Origin: Patella vulgata
Lineage: Eukaryota > Mollusca > Gastropoda > Patellidae
Assembly: GCF_932274485.2 (NCBI RefSeq)
Contig: NC_065879.2
Coordinates: forward strand, 60,905,459-60,969,458
Length of the DNA stretch: 64,000 nucleotides
Direction of reading: 5' to 3'
Shown here piece after piece: positions 37,801 through 47,944 of the stretch. Under the pieces are notes generated by a model. It made no database searches. It worked only from the letters and a program-made list of their open reading frames with translations, and was not told where the DNA came from. Position numbers and translations under genes: made by a program. Position 1 is the stretch's first letter. Every line of letters starts with the position of its first letter.

Positions 37801-40675
37801 CTTAGGGTAAACAGAGTGGCTGATTGCATGCGATGTAGATGACAAAATCTCTGTATTATAAATATTTATATCTTTTGTTACAGGTTGCACACCGTTAATG
37901 AGGGCATGTAGTAATAGATCATCAGAAAGTTTGGCTATAATACAGTTGTTAATAGACACACAGTGTAACATTCACCTTAAAGATGATGAAGGCTTCACAG
38001 GTAAATAATTACAACTATAAATGCTATACTCCATACGATTCAAATCATGATACATATATTCCGATAAGTAAAACATGAATATTCGGTTTAATATCAGAAC
38101 TAAAATCATGATACGATACAAGTGTCTCAATATAATTCATATATATATAGGTCTGAAAATTAACGAGTAAACCAAACTTCAATACTAATTACATTAATTT
38201 TTGTATAACTTTACAGGACTGGGTATCATTTGCTAAGACTGCATTTAGATAAAAATAATTGACAGTTTTATGTGCCTTTAATAAATATTTTTAGCTTTAC
38301 ATTACATATGTAAAAACAGTCAACAAGATGTCAATTTACGGAATGAAATAGTATATAAATTATTATACAGTGGTCTATCACCTATTTTACAAGATAATAG
38401 TGGTATGTATTTCATTATAACAACATAATTATAACTGGGTGTTATTAAAGAAATGGTTTAACAAAAAACAATTGTCACCCAAAGCTTAGATACACCCACA
38501 CAGCTGCTTTGTCTCAAACAAAAATATAGCCATAGCCAGCATCTTATGTCAACTCTTATAAGGATCCGTAAGCCTTTAAGATATCCATACTCAATTGTGT
38601 TCAGAAGCTTTTCTGGGCACATATTAAATCTCTAAAACAAAAAGTCCTAGAATGCTGAAAATCTGATGCCAGTGCTCAACACCAAATTTGAAAATCAATA
38701 GTCCTAATGCGAAATTTGAAAAAAAATATCTGTTAAGTTTTTTGGATAAGGGTGGGTAACTCCAGACCATAAGATCACAGATGGAGGCAGACCACCATTA
38801 ATTTCCCCATTGACTTTAATGTTAATTATTGCCTCTTTGCCCACCTCCAACTTTTCCCCAACTTTTCGTTGGGCTGAATGCTTTTCACTACAGACAGAGG
38901 AACAAATGGTCATGTCTTGGCACTAAAATTTGTATGAGGTTGACCACCAAAATTTTGAGATACACAAACTTGATGAAGCATATTAAAAACATGTAACTAG
39001 TTGCCGTACATATCACTGTAGCCAACCTGATAACCCTTTTTTTCTTTCTGCCTCAAAATCATGAATATTTACCAAAACCTGGCAGAAAATGTTAATTCAA
39101 ACCCTCTTCATCCATTCTAGACCAAAAAATCAACAAAAATGGGCATGCAAAAGGGGAGAAAAGGGACAGAGACAGAATTGCTATAAATAGACGAACTACA
39201 ATTTGTGGGTACTGAGATGGTGAAATTTAATGGTGGTCTGCCTCCTATATATCTGAATATTAACAGGCTTCCTGTCATGAAGCCAATGCTCCACACCAAG
39301 TTTGAAGAACATCTGTTAAAAAGTGTAGGCTCTTAACACGTTGACAAGGTTTTCGGAAAAAGAGGGAGATAACTCTTCAACCAAATTTTGCGAAGTATTG
39401 AATATCAATAGTGTTTCATTTGCTCATGAATCAAATGATTAACACCAACGGGTAAAAATAAATACAGTAAAAAGTGTAGCCTCTATCTGTTAAGGGTTTT
39501 CTGAAATGAAATGGAATTGTTTTTGGAAAAGGGGGAAGGGGATTCTGAATGAAAGGTCGCTGAATTCTGAATATTGATAGGGTTCATCCAATTTTGACAC
39601 CAAAGCTTCACACTAAATTACAAATAATCGCTTTAAAAGCTGCAACCTCTATAACATTAACAAGGAACTCGAAAGGTCAATATTTAGCATTCCGGAGTGG
39701 AAGAACCCTGTTGATTTTCAGCATTATAGGATAAAATTCACAAATCTGACAAAGAAATCTTGAATTAATTTAAATAAAAGTAAACATAGGTTGGCAGGCA
39801 TTGAAACATACACCAAACAGACATGAGCTAAACAATTCCAAAATTTCAAAAAGGTCAGATCCTGATTAAAGTCTAGTTGGAGGTGCTGACAAAATTTCAT
39901 AATAAAGGGAAATAACTGTGGAAAATCAATAGGCTTAATGAGATAGATCACTCACATATTTCTGTAGCCTCTATTGTGCTAACAAGAAATGTGAACGGTA
40001 TATGGATGAACGGACAGGGTGACCATATCAAAATGGATTGATATTTTGAAATTCCAAGCCATGGTTGTGTATCTGGAATATGATTTGGATGTTCTTAATT
40101 TCAAATCCAGACTAAGTTTAATTCCAAATGTTTTTCGTGTTATCTGGGATATTTAACTACACTCTAGATCACAGTGGACTTTAATCTTGTGTTTCTCTGT
40201 TTACATTATTTATCCACCTTGATTATTTATTCCAGGTAAAATGGGATTATGTCATGAATTAGATAAATTTATAAACAATGGAAACAGTGTCATAAACAAA
40301 GAAGAATTGGTTGTTTTAAAAACTTTAATATGTGCTGGACGTAATATCAATTTCACCAACAAAGTTTTTACAGTCTGGTTGACTTATACTCTACCTCTCT
40401 ACTCAAATATATTTCTGCTAAAACTATTTCAAGTTATACGACCGATATTGGGTCAGAAGTTTATACGACAATTACACAAACTGTACACCTCATTACCCAG
40501 CTGTGACAATCAAATAGCGGACATAGTTGCACGTTATCGTGATATGCCACGAAGTCTCAAGTCAAGTTGCCGATATACGATACGATCTAACCTCAAAGAA
40601 AGAGTTTTATTCGCAACAGAAGATCTTCCATTGCCAACATCATTAAAGAAATATTTATTATTATCTGATAATTAA
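22769..40675 (+). CDS. Ankyrin repeat and SOCS box (ASB-like) protein, six exons
   Basis: Coding exons: 22769-22804, 33377-33554, 35865-36026, 37884-38000, 38295-38402, 40236-40675. All introns are GT-AG and all phases agree; the coding length is 1041 nt (346 residues plus stop). Ankyrin repeats run from about residue 45 to 200, with TPLHIA at 96-101, TPLM at 128-131 and TALH near 164-167. The C terminus (305-346) is a SOCS box: a BC-box of the SLxxxCxxx(I) form (S307, L308, C312, I316) and LPLP at 331-334, the Cul-box position. In this family the SOCS box binds Elongin B/C and Cullin-5 while the ankyrin stack binds the substrate to be ubiquitinated. The substrate is not predictable. The start is MADYRDIRDEIE with an AAAATGG context; joining that exon to the next over a 10.6-kb intron is my inference from phase. 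The domain call is firm; the exact orthologue (which ASB) is not. Confidence 0.85.
23002..23466 (-). mobile_element. TTAA MITE family F, complete copy
   Basis: 465 bp, flanked by TTAA (22998-23001, 23467-23470). Ends AGTAGCTAA and, in complement, AGGAGCTAA. A central exact palindrome-like motif GGTACACGAATCGTGTACC lies at about 23155-23175. It sits about 200 bases inside intron 1 of the ASB-like gene. There is no coding potential. Confidence 0.85.
23471..23545. repeat. Dispersed repeat of about 75 bp
   Basis: TTGTTACGACGAGTCGTAAA to GCCCTCCATCG recurs in complement at 28222-28300. The first copy starts directly after the TTAA of MITE F, the second directly after a hairpin-element left end. 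It contains the near-palindrome TACGACGAGTCGTA. Confidence 0.65.
23575..25079. other. Intron 1 segment without repeats recognised
   Basis: A poly-G run at 23600-23612 follows CAGGCCCGGATCCCGG, which resembles one end of some hAT elements, but no partner end was found. 24110-24240 contains GATTGGCT (inverted CCAAT) and AAGATGGCGG, promoter-like words; an alternative promoter is conceivable. Confidence 0.35.
25080..25950 (-). mobile_element. Type C array element in ASB intron 1
   Basis: Two and a half dimeric units (period about 340 bp, CATAGAGGTCA at about 25249 and 25590). The end has AAAATGTGGGTGTATCCTGC then CTGGCAGCCGCTGG (25910-25945), the type-C version of the left end (CTGCCAGGCAG palindrome in complement). 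Confidence 0.75.
25951..27240. other. Intron 1 segment, mostly unassigned
   Basis: Besides the small foldback (26452-26645) I see no gene or repeat family. Confidence 0.5.
26452..26645. repeat. Foldback with internal direct repeat
   Basis: GGTCCTCTGGAAAACACCGG occurs twice directly (26494, 26545). AGAGGACCAGGCTC with GTGTTTTCCGGTATTTAG (26593-26642) is the complement of 26450-26512. The CCTAACCCTAA tracts are short and not telomeric arrays. Confidence 0.6.
27241..28216 (-). mobile_element. Hairpin-ended array element, type A core, right hairpin lost
   Basis: Type A monomers in reverse (repeated GAGTTATGGCCC at about 27398, 27548, 27697, 27897, 28050), ending in GTTGCCTGGCAACC at about 28195-28208. 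The terminal CCACAT hairpin at the other end is absent. It lies in intron 1 of the ASB-like gene. Confidence 0.78.
28387..28726 (+). mobile_element. TTAA MITE family E, right end lost
   Basis: The left end ACATACATTATGCAAGAG follows TTAA at 28383. The copy runs in consensus order until CATTATCTAG, where a hairpin-array element begins (about 28727). The remaining right end is not found on the far side. Confidence 0.8.
28727..29640 (-). mobile_element. Hairpin-ended array element, type B core, left end lost
   Basis: Begins with the TTTTATACGCCCACATTG hairpin, then about six type-B monomers. It is cut at about 29640 by an unrelated 165-bp segment. It interrupts MITE E at 28726. Confidence 0.78.
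29641..29806 (-). other. Unassigned fragment with coding appearance
   Basis: A short segment between two array elements. Its minus strand reads MKEADWANFHEGCLDWREDI, then a shift, then DIWQEVKEYKTL. Composition differs from the arrays. It may be a fragment of a retroelement or of a host gene. I do not recognise it. Confidence 0.3.
29807..31489 (-). mobile_element. Hairpin-ended array element, type A core, with a SINE insertion
   Basis: Right-end hairpin CCACATGGAAATGTGG at 29816-29831; about eight type-A monomers; left end GTTGCCTGGCAACC at about 31470. SINE family 1 (30389-30669) is inserted with a perfect 14-bp duplication. Confidence 0.82.
30389..30669 (+). mobile_element. tRNA-derived SINE family 1, complete copy with target duplication
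   Basis: 281 bp. Head with Pol III box A (TGGCCGAATCGTTAGC) and box B (GGTTTCGATTCCCC); a central block containing GTGGGTTTTCTCCGGGTCC; and a tail GTTAAACCCCATTTGTCTC ending in TC repeats. The 14-bp duplication TCGAATGACAAAAG flanks it (30375-30388, 30670-30683). It is inserted in a hairpin-array monomer. The central block resembles, from memory, the deeply conserved Nin-type SINE domain. Confidence 0.92.
31604..33350 (-). mobile_element. Hairpin-ended array element, type B core, interrupted
   Basis: Hairpin end at 31604-31640, five type-B monomers at 150-bp spacing (31676, 31826, 31976, 32126), then 32403-33120 of foreign sequence (an E-family fragment plus about 580 bp I cannot assign). 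It closes with the family left end, matching 80-340, at 33121-33350. It stops 26 bases before the ASB exon at 33377. Confidence 0.75.
34264..34756 (+). repeat. Type D hairpin-ended array, left part
   Basis: Starts with the self-complementary CCCCCGCCTTTCGAAGAAAG, then CTGTC/CGTC runs and CACACTTTTTGGGACACAAT, then about three monomers of about 145 bp (TTGATTAG/GTTGA then CTTTGG). It joins a type-A array at 34757. In intron 2 of the ASB-like gene. Confidence 0.65.
34757..35856 (-). mobile_element. Hairpin-ended array element, type A core, ending 8 bases from an exon
   Basis: About seven type-A monomers and a left end with GTTGCCTGGCATCC (35837-35850). The right hairpin is lost where it joins a type-D array. 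The element's last base is 8 bases before the coding exon that starts at 35865, so the pyrimidine tract of that splice acceptor is at least partly element-derived. Confidence 0.78.
36326..36606 (+). mobile_element. SINE family 1, complete copy
   Basis: 281 bp with 12-bp duplication TATCATGTCCCA (36314-36325, 36607-36618). Box A and box B are both intact (GGCCGAATGGTTTGC, GGTTTCGAATCCCC). It lies in intron 3 of the ASB-like gene within a type-D array. Confidence 0.92.
37079..37448. repeat. Small foldback element in ASB intron 3
   Basis: The ends ATTTCGTTTCGTTTTTATA (about 37087) and AAAAAACGAAACGAAAT (about 37425) are complementary. Inner complementary words CTACACTTGGATCT and AGATCTAAATGTAG extend the arms. 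About 370 bp, no ORF. Confidence 0.65.
38550..40030 (+). repeat. Diverged array-like repeat in ASB intron 5
   Basis: Loose repeats of about 200 bp with CCACACCAAGTTTGAAGAACA, AACATCTGTTAAAAAGTGTA and GTTGACAAGGTTTTCGG motifs at about 38690, 39290, 39470 and 39610. A degraded left-end signature TTGGCAGGCATTGAAACATA lies at 39791. A single related unit is at 9955-10100. Confidence 0.45.
40236..40675 (+). CDS. Terminal exon of the ASB-like gene, with the SOCS box
   Basis: The exon follows a TTATTCCAG acceptor in phase 1 and carries the last ankyrin-like segment and the SOCS box, ending LKKYLLLSDN. An AATAAA hexamer begins on the second base of the TAA stop codon (40674-40679). If this signal is used, the 3' UTR would be very short; otherwise a downstream signal must serve. 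Confidence 0.85.
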
Positions 40676-41129
40676 TAAAGGATGGGTTAGGGGTCTTGCT
40701 GTTAACTTTTACTGTAAAACTAGAATTTCTTTTATCTTTAAATTAGGTCGGTAAACTTTTAAGTAACGCGAACTTCGTCAACTGGATGGTTGCCCAGTTC
40801 AACGCACATACATCGACATCAGCAAAATAAGTGCTTCAGGTGAAGGTGATGTGATTTTTTCTTTTAGAAAATATCAATTTAAGATAAATTAAGATTGGTT
40901 GAAGAGCTGACAGTTCTCGCTATAATAGTCGAACAAGAGCATCGCTACCGCTGCAATATACGTCCACATTCCTGCTTTGATATGATACTTTTTAAAATGA
41001 AGAGAATGAAATATGAAATGGCTGCAACTACTGTGATATGTCAAGAGACAAAGAAGGCTAGGCATTGGGTTTGTTTTGCCAAGTTTATAGACTTAATATT
41101 AACACTGCCCCAGGGAGTTGGGGCATAAA

Positions 41130-42325
41130 ATGAATAATTTCTGTCCTTACGGTATAAGGAATATATATGCCACTATGCCACGTTCCAACATGATCCATTC
41201 AGAATTCCAGTCAGAGACAAAAAGCAGAAAAATTGGCCTGGCTCTGCCCTTGGGGGTTGGACGTGGACAAATTTGAATAGGTACAACCAAAATGGTACAA
41301 ATTATATTAACAATTGCAACCTTTAGACTTTAGAGTATTTACAGACAAAATATTAACAAAAAATGTGGGGTCGGATCATGCACCAAAATCAATAGTTACG
41401 GTCCTTAGGCTATAAGAAATACATATGCCAAGATGATCCTTTCAGAATTGGGGCCTGTATACGATAAACAGAAAAATTTGGCATGGCTCTAGAGGGTCCA
41501 CAACCTTAAAATATACCATATATTTTGCTTACGAGGGGCAGCCATTTTGTCCTGCATCATTAGGGTGCTACGGTGATATATTCACACGTTTTTTTATATT
41601 GGATAAAAATTGTAACCTCTAGATGGACCACATGCTAAAAATGCGATTTTTAGTAAAATGAAGGGCCATAATTCAAGAGGTTATTCGATATTCGCGCATA
41701 TCGGATTGTAACTTCCTGAATTATGGCCCTTGATTGTAGAAAAAATCATGTTTTTAGCTTTTGGTCCCTTATGATGTCACAATTTTTATCCGATTTAAAA
41801 AAAACGTGTGAATATATCACTGTTACACACTAAGATCTTGGTTCCTTTTGATAATCGCGCATATCTGAAGTAACTTCCTGGATTATGGCCCCTGATTGTT
41901 CTAAAAATCGCATTATTAGCTTGCGGATTCTCTAGAGGTCACATTTTTTTTTCCGATTTTAAAAACCGTTTAAATTTATCACGTACCATTCTACAATAAT
42001 GAAGGTTGAATTTGAATTACGGGAAAATTGAAATGAAACTGCCCAACAAAATGGCTGCTCTTTGTACGCAAATTGTGTCAAAGTATGTAATACGAAGGTT
42101 GTGGACCCTCTAGAGGTCCCAATTTTCATCCGATTTTGATGAAACTTAAAACATATCTTTATATCACAAAGATATCAGTCTCTTTTGATATTTGCGCATT
42201 TCAGACCATAACTATCTGGATTATTGTCCCTGATTGTACAAAAAATCGTGTCTGTTTTTAGCTTGTTCTCTATCCTTCCCTTGCAAAATGTGGACGTATC
42301 CTGTCTGGCAGCCGCTGGTTACTAT
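41130..42325 (-). mobile_element. Type C array element downstream of the ASB-like gene
   Basis: Type C dimers from about 41450 to 42260, ending in AAAATGTGGACGTATCCTGT and CTGGCAGCCGCTGG (42288-42322). 41130-41500 holds two older, poorly matching copies of another repeat (GGCATGGCTCT / GGCCTGGCTCT). Confidence 0.65.
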
Positions 42326-42526
42326 GAACCAAGTGTTAACTCACAGAGAAAGACCTTATAATAAATTTCCATAGTTTTTCTTTCATCTAATTCGCTTGTG
42401 GCCGTTTTTATCTGACAGTCTTTTACCATTTTAGCTCTAGAATGTTGATCACGTTACGGCCCATGCATGTGTCCTCTTTGTCGTACAGACTGGATACTAT
42501 CAATTGCAGTTTGTGTGAAGATCAAC

Positions 42527-43044
42527 CATTTTTATACGCCCAAATGGAAATGTGGTCGTATATTGCCGTCGCCCTATTCGTACATCCGTCGGTCGGTCGG
42601 TCCGTCCATCGTCCACAATTTCTTGTGAATGCACTACAGACTATATTTATCATGAAGAATCCTATTTAATTAAATAATTTCCGTTAATCTCTTCTGGAGT
42701 TATGGCCCTTGTTTCACTTTGTTGCACCTTGTGAATGCTCTAACGAAAAAACTGTATGAAATTTATTTGCATCATTTAAATTAGTGAAATGAAGACGCCT
42801 ATTGAATTTCAGTTAATTACGTCTAGAGTTATGGCCATCGTTTCACTTTGTTGAATTTCAGCAATTTCTGTTTATTACTAGAGTTATGGCCCTTGTTTTA
42901 CTTTGTTGAACGACAAAATTTAGCGTCTGATCTGTATAAAGTTTATATGTATTATTTAAATTAGTAAGACGAAAAAGCCTGTCAAATTTCAAAAATGTCT
43001 GTAATTTACTTCCAGAGTTAAGACCCTTGTTTCAGTTTGTAGAT
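42527..43044 (-). mobile_element. Hairpin-ended array element, type A core, truncated
   Basis: Right-end hairpin TATACGCCCAAATGGAAATG (from 42533), then about three irregular type-A monomers, cut by the Tc1 relic at about 43045. Confidence 0.72.
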
Positions 43045-43558
43045 CATTTTGAACCCTCATAATAACGCTGGCCACGTCGACGCCATATTCTGGTCCCGCC
43101 TTCTGCAGTTGATATGCAATACCGAATATAATCTGTGAACAGAACAGTTCTCCATTGCCTATGTCACCAGTTCTGGTGTTATTGGGCAAACTGTAGAAGT
43201 TCACGTCGATGACGAGGGGTAAGGATCAGTCAACGGTAAGGTCTACGGCAATGGATGTTCTCTCTGGTGAGACTTTGGCGCACTATCGGTACTGATGGGT
43301 CTTCCGTGTGTTTCCACCGTCTGATGTGTGAAGGGATTCTGCACGTGCTGTTGCACAACATGGCGGTCTTGTGGTAACCCTTGGTCTACCAGTTCGGGGG
43401 CGATCATCCGTGGTGTTGGTGGCCAGAAAGCGTTGCTGAAGCATGTAGATGGTCTGAACACTGACCTGGAATTGATTGGCAACAGCTTAGGTAGTGTGGC
43501 CAGCGTCAAGTCTTCCAAGCACCTGGTTCCTCTGAGCTATCCTGGGTCGTGGCATGCT
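43045..43558 (-). pseudogene. Third Tc1-like transposase relic
   Basis: The minus-strand translation begins MPRPRIAQRNQVLGRLDAGH (from 43558), continues with an HTH segment AVANQFQVSVQTIYMLQQRF and DDRPRTGRPRVTT, and later WRTVLFTD and TRIWRRRGQRYYEGS (to about 43048). This order is that of Tc1-like transposases up to just past the first catalytic Asp. An in-frame stop follows AGHTT and frames change in between. It is truncated where a hairpin-array element begins. No terminal repeats were found. Confidence 0.75.
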
Positions 43559-43855
43559 GCTGACTTTCTAGTGTGAATGATTCAACCAGGTATGGGGGTG
43601 CATTTTCTAGGGCTGGTCCCGGTGAACAGCACGTGCAGCATGAGTTACATGAAAATCATGGAGAACACATTACCATCTCAGAAGTCAGGTTGCGTGTTTG
43701 AGAACATTTCCTGGGTTCAATTCTGTGTTTGGGAAGGAGCCTTATTGCTCAGGTAAATTTGGAGATGTTGTCACAAATAAACAATAAAAGCATTTGGCAA
43801 GTTTTATGCAATGCGTCTATTCAGAGTAACATACCAACCTGATGTTTCTTTTGCT

Positions 43856-44047
43856 GTGGTTTCGATTCGCCGGTTGTACGTGACAAGGAGTAGAGTCGCC
43901 TGTCCAACCTCGTTGGTTTACCCCGGGTCCTCCGGTTTCCTCCCACTGCTAAAGACCCCTACGCGCAAGCGAATTATGGAAATAAAATTGAACCATATGT
44001 TAGTCCCAAAATGACCTAGTTTGTGTCGAGTGGACGTTAAACCCCAT
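43856..44047 (+). mobile_element. SINE family 1, 5'-truncated copy without TC tail
   Basis: Box B (GGTTTCGATTCGCC), central block and GACGTTAAACCCCATT tail are present. The head and the TC tail are missing, and no target duplication was found. Confidence 0.75.
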
Positions 44048-44246
44048 TATAGGCTATAAAATCACTTAAGTAAATAAGCTTTTATTCACGATAAGTTAAA
44101 TGTAAATAGCTGTAGGTAAATGTTTAAAAATATTGATTGTCATGTTCGACGGTATTTATATTATTATGTATTACATGTATATATATTCATGTATCTTCTC
44201 ATTCTTCTGATGAAGATTTTAAATAAAAATTATTATTATTTATCAT

Positions 44247-44586
44247 TGGTAAAACTCGCTGACCATTTTGAATGTCACTTGATGTATCTTTCCGTATTCT
44301 TCAGAAATTTCACGTATTAGCCGAATCACTCACATTGTGCGCTAAAAGTAATTCCCGGTAAATCATCAAATCGGCTATTTTCGAATTAACTTTTGATGTG
44401 AAGATGTGGAGAATGTTGCAAGATTCATTAATATGTAACTCATGCAACGAACCAATGCCTAATTGTCGAGACATCGGCAGCTTTTCATTCTAACAAATCC
44501 TGCCAATCAGTAGCCACGGCACAGGGGGGGGCGTCGGAGCTAAATAACCGAATTCACACTGATTAATGGCCGGCGAGTTTTACCAG
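44247..44586. repeat. Small MITE-like inverted repeat
   Basis: TGGTAAAACTCGCTGACCATT (44247-44267) and AATGGCCGGCGAGTTTTACCA (44566-44586) are complementary at about 19 of 21 positions. About 340 bp in all. The target duplication is unclear. Confidence 0.55.
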
Positions 44587-45015
44587 AGATAAACAAGGAG
44601 TAAAGTTATCTCTGGGATCGAGATTGTAGCAGAAAGTTGAACAACACCTAAGTGGAGAAATAGTGGATTTATTGAATCAAGACCGACTGCCTTGGAAACA
44701 TCTAATGTTTGTAGGTATAGGGAATTTGTAAAACAATACTTTTTATGAGAAAAGTGGCACGGTCGTGTGTTTTATCCCTTACCGTCAGATGGTGTGATGG
44801 AGATAATGATATAGACATAATATGTGATATCGCAATTAATGTTTTACATCAATGAAATTGAATCACATTCACAATGTCATCGTATTAATTCATAATAAAT
44901 AAAAAAATGACGTCAACCGGGGTGTTGGATTTCTCTTTAAAAACCTCACAGTGTATGTATTTACGCCAAAATGACGATAGAGACCATGTATTTCACAACA
45001 AATTTCAAAGATACA

Positions 45016-45149
45016 TTGTAGAGTAGGCCGTAGCGCCGCTGCCCGGGCAAAATTTCCCTCATAGCACACTGTATGGCCTATGCCCGTCTTCATTAGCCCA
45101 CTTTAGGAGCAGAACAATAGGACATTAAACCCCATTTCATTTCATTTGT
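45016..45149 (+). mobile_element. SINE family 2, 3' fragment
   Basis: Matches the last third of the 46424 copy (GGCAAAATTTCCCTCATAGC to AAACCCCATTTCATTTC). Confidence 0.75.
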
Positions 45150-45224
45150 CTCAGGAACCTGGCAACCCCTATCCTGGTTCCGCTCACCAAGTAACATTCT
45201 ATACACGGAAGTTTCACCACTACC

Positions 45225-45778
45225 ACCACTATCATTCAATCAAAGTCTCGACCAATCAAATTGCTTACCCTGGGCGAAAATGTTCATTATCGAACTTAGT
45301 CAATGCATTGATGTGATAAAACTATTTCTATACACCAAAGCATCACCCAATCAAATTGCTTATCTCTGCTTACCCTAAGCAGAAAATGCTCATCATCGAA
45401 CTCCATCAAGGCATTCATTTGCCTAATAAACGCCTACACAAAGTTTGAACATTCTACCTCAATTAAAAGGAGAACTGTGTACCAAAGTCTCGACAAATCA
45501 AATTGCTTATCGCACTGCTTACCTTGAGCAGAAAATGATCATTATCGAACTTAGTCAAGGTGTTGATGTGATGAAACCATGCACCCAGTTTCACCACTCT
45601 CTCTTACTTGGAACCGAAGTTATCGTGTCTATCATGCAAGGTATTCACCTAATACCTATACACCAAGTTTGAACATACATGTACTAGCTCATTTAGGAGA
45701 GTTAATGTGTCCCAAAAAGTGTGACGGGCATACAGATTTTAATAGTCCCCTGTTTTCTTCGAAGGGCGGGGGACAAAA
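45225..45778 (-). repeat. Type D array
   Basis: Three to four monomers, ending in the best-preserved type-D terminus: AGTCCCCTGTTTTCTTCGAA and GGGCGGGGGAC form a hairpin (about 45744-45773). A lone type-D end fragment also lies at 1012-1052. Confidence 0.65.
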
Positions 45779-45923
45779 CTTGTGACCTCTTAGAGTGTCT
45801 ACAACCTTGGTATTACATACTTTAACACTATTTGCGTAAGGGGAGTGGTCATTTTGTCGGATAGTTTCGGTCTGATTTTAACGAAATTCGAACTCAACTG
45901 TCATAATATAATAATATATTTAA

Positions 45924-46254
45924 AGGAGCTAAATCGCTAATATTTGGGATCTAGAAATTGACACAAAGGGGTCGCAACGCATATAATAATGTAATATGAA
46001 TGTATATAAACTGATTTACATTCAATCGTTTCTGTTCTTACTGTAATTTCTAATCAGTTATGTTCGGCGAAATACGCCAGAAGTCTCAATTGAAGACAAT
46101 CTTTAGCGTCTTGTTATTCCAGTCTAAACCGATGGTATTTATTGCGCATGCTTTCCAGATAAGAATATAGCGTCACCATTTGACATGACTTGTGGAATAT
46201 GTCTAGCCTCGTTCTTTGAGTCCCTTGTTCTAAATGGCACTGAAACGCCATGTG
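45924..46254 (+). mobile_element. TTAA MITE family F, right-truncated and diverged
   Basis: Left end AGGAGCTAAATCGC after TTAA at 45920. It follows the F order to about 46254, where it runs into an array element. Several indels separate it from the other copies. Confidence 0.7.
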
Positions 46255-46423
46255 ATCGCCCCCGTCCCTCCGATTGACTTGAAATTTATACACAGTGTTT
46301 AAGGTCATGAGACGAAGAAGTCTCTTGATTTTCACCGATTTCCCATAATTACTGCCAGAGTTATGGCCCTTGGTCACTTTGAAAAATTCTTGTGGACGTT
46401 TTCTAGGCCAAAGTTTAAATTTA

Positions 46424-46797
46424 GGAGGTCACAGTGGCTAAGTGGGTAAAACGCTGGCTCGCTAGCCTGGAGGTCGGGTGTTTGATCCCTGCACTGGCTG
46501 AGAAAGTTCATCCAGATTTTCCGGCGTGGTTCCCTCCTTATCAGTGATGCAGGACGGAGCGCCTGACAAGGACAGCTGTCTAGTTAGTCATTCAGATGGG
46601 ACGGAAACCTGAGGTCCCATGTACACATTGGCGTGCACGTAAAAGCTCCCTTGACAGTTGGAATTCGATATAAGAGTAGGCCATAGTGTCGCTGTTCGGG
46701 CAAAATTTCCCTCATAGCACACTGTATGGCGTATGCCCGTCTTCATTAGTCCAGTTCGGAGCAGAACAGCAGGGCGTTAAACCCCATTTCATTTCGC
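46424..46797 (+). mobile_element. SINE family 2, complete copy
   Basis: 374 bp with 10-bp duplication TTTAAATTTA (46414-46423, 46798-46807). The tRNA-like head has GTGGCTAAGTGGGTAAAACG and GGGTGTTTGATCC; the tail ends GCGTTAAACCCCATTTCATTTC. The tail motif GTTAAACCCCA is shared with SINE family 1, suggesting the same LINE partner. It is inserted in an array monomer. Confidence 0.85.
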
Positions 46798-47010
46798 TTT
46801 AAATTTATACACAGTGTTTAAGGTCATGCGACGAAGAAGCCTATTGATTATCACCGATTTCCGATAATTACTGCCAGAGTTTTGGGCCTTGATCACTTTG
46901 AAAGCCTTATGGACGCTCCGTCCGTCGGTCCGGTGTCCACAATTGCATGTGGACGCTCTAGAGGCTAACATTAATATCCCATTGACTTTAAAGTTATACA
47001 CAGTGTTTAA

Positions 47011-47737
47011 AGGGGCCAAATCGCTAATATTTGGGACCTATAGAAATTGACCCAAATGGGTCGCAACGCATATAATAATGTAATCTGATTGTATATAAAC
47101 TGATTTACATTCAATTGTTTCCGTTTTGACTCTTAATTTCAAATCAGTTATGTCCAGCGAAATACGGCCTAGAGCTGTGTCTCAACCCTATAGCAATTTC
47201 TAGCATCTGGTTATTCCAGTCTATTGAACAGGCTCTCCAGTTGAATGTCTAGCCTCGTTCTTTCTGGTCACTTGTTGCAAATGACATTAAAACTCAATGG
47301 TAAAATGTTTATTTTGTCTTAAATATTGGATATCAGAAGCCTGCCTTTTCCTGGTAAGGTGGGGGGTTGGATGGCTGAATGGTTAGCGTGCGCGCGCTGT
47401 ATCATAAAGTCTGTCATTGAGTCGACTGGTGTGGTTTCGAATCCCCGGTTGTACGTGACAAGGAGTAGGGTCGCCTGTCCAACCTCGTGGGTTTTCTCCG
47501 GGTCCTCCGGTTTCCTCCCACTGCTAAAGACCCCTACGCGCAAGCGAATTATTGAAATAAAATTAAACCATATGTTAGTCCCGAAATGACCTAGTTTGTG
47601 TCGAGTGGACGTTAAACCCCATTTCTCTCTCTCTCTTTTCCTGGTAAGATCACATCAATGTTGATTTGAATTGAGAAATAATTCGTATTTTCAACGTGTA
47701 TGACTTTGAATGATATTGAGTTAGAGACTTAGCTACT
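47011..47737 (+). mobile_element. TTAA MITE family F, split by a SINE
   Basis: Inserted at the TTAA of a 150-bp array monomer (CAGTGTTTAA before it, TTAAGGCGAAGAAGCC after it), which fixes the target site. A SINE (47359-47634) with its own 14-bp duplication interrupts it. Confidence 0.88.
47359..47634 (+). mobile_element. SINE family 1, complete copy inside MITE F
   Basis: 276 bp with 14-bp duplication CTTTTCCTGGTAAG (47345-47358, 47635-47648). This is third-level nesting: SINE in MITE in array element. Confidence 0.93.
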
Positions 47738-47944
47738 TTAAGGCGAAGAAGCCCAGTGATTTTCAACGATATCAGATAATTACTGCCAGAGTTATGGCCC
47801 TTGGTGACTTTGAAAAATCTTGTGGACGCTCTAAGGTCATCAGACGAAGATTTCTGATAATTACTGCCAGAGGTATGGCCCTTGATCAATTTAAAATGTT
47901 GTGGATGCTTTAGAGACTATAGTTATCATCTGATTGATTTTATA

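Noticed and set aside
38205-38245. Possible ASB exon after TAACTTTACAG at 38217
   Set aside because: In the required phase it meets a stop after six codons; the acceptor at 38294 gives the in-phase ankyrin exon instead.
43328-43576. 82-residue plus-strand frame
   Set aside because: Antisense to the third Tc1 transposase relic.
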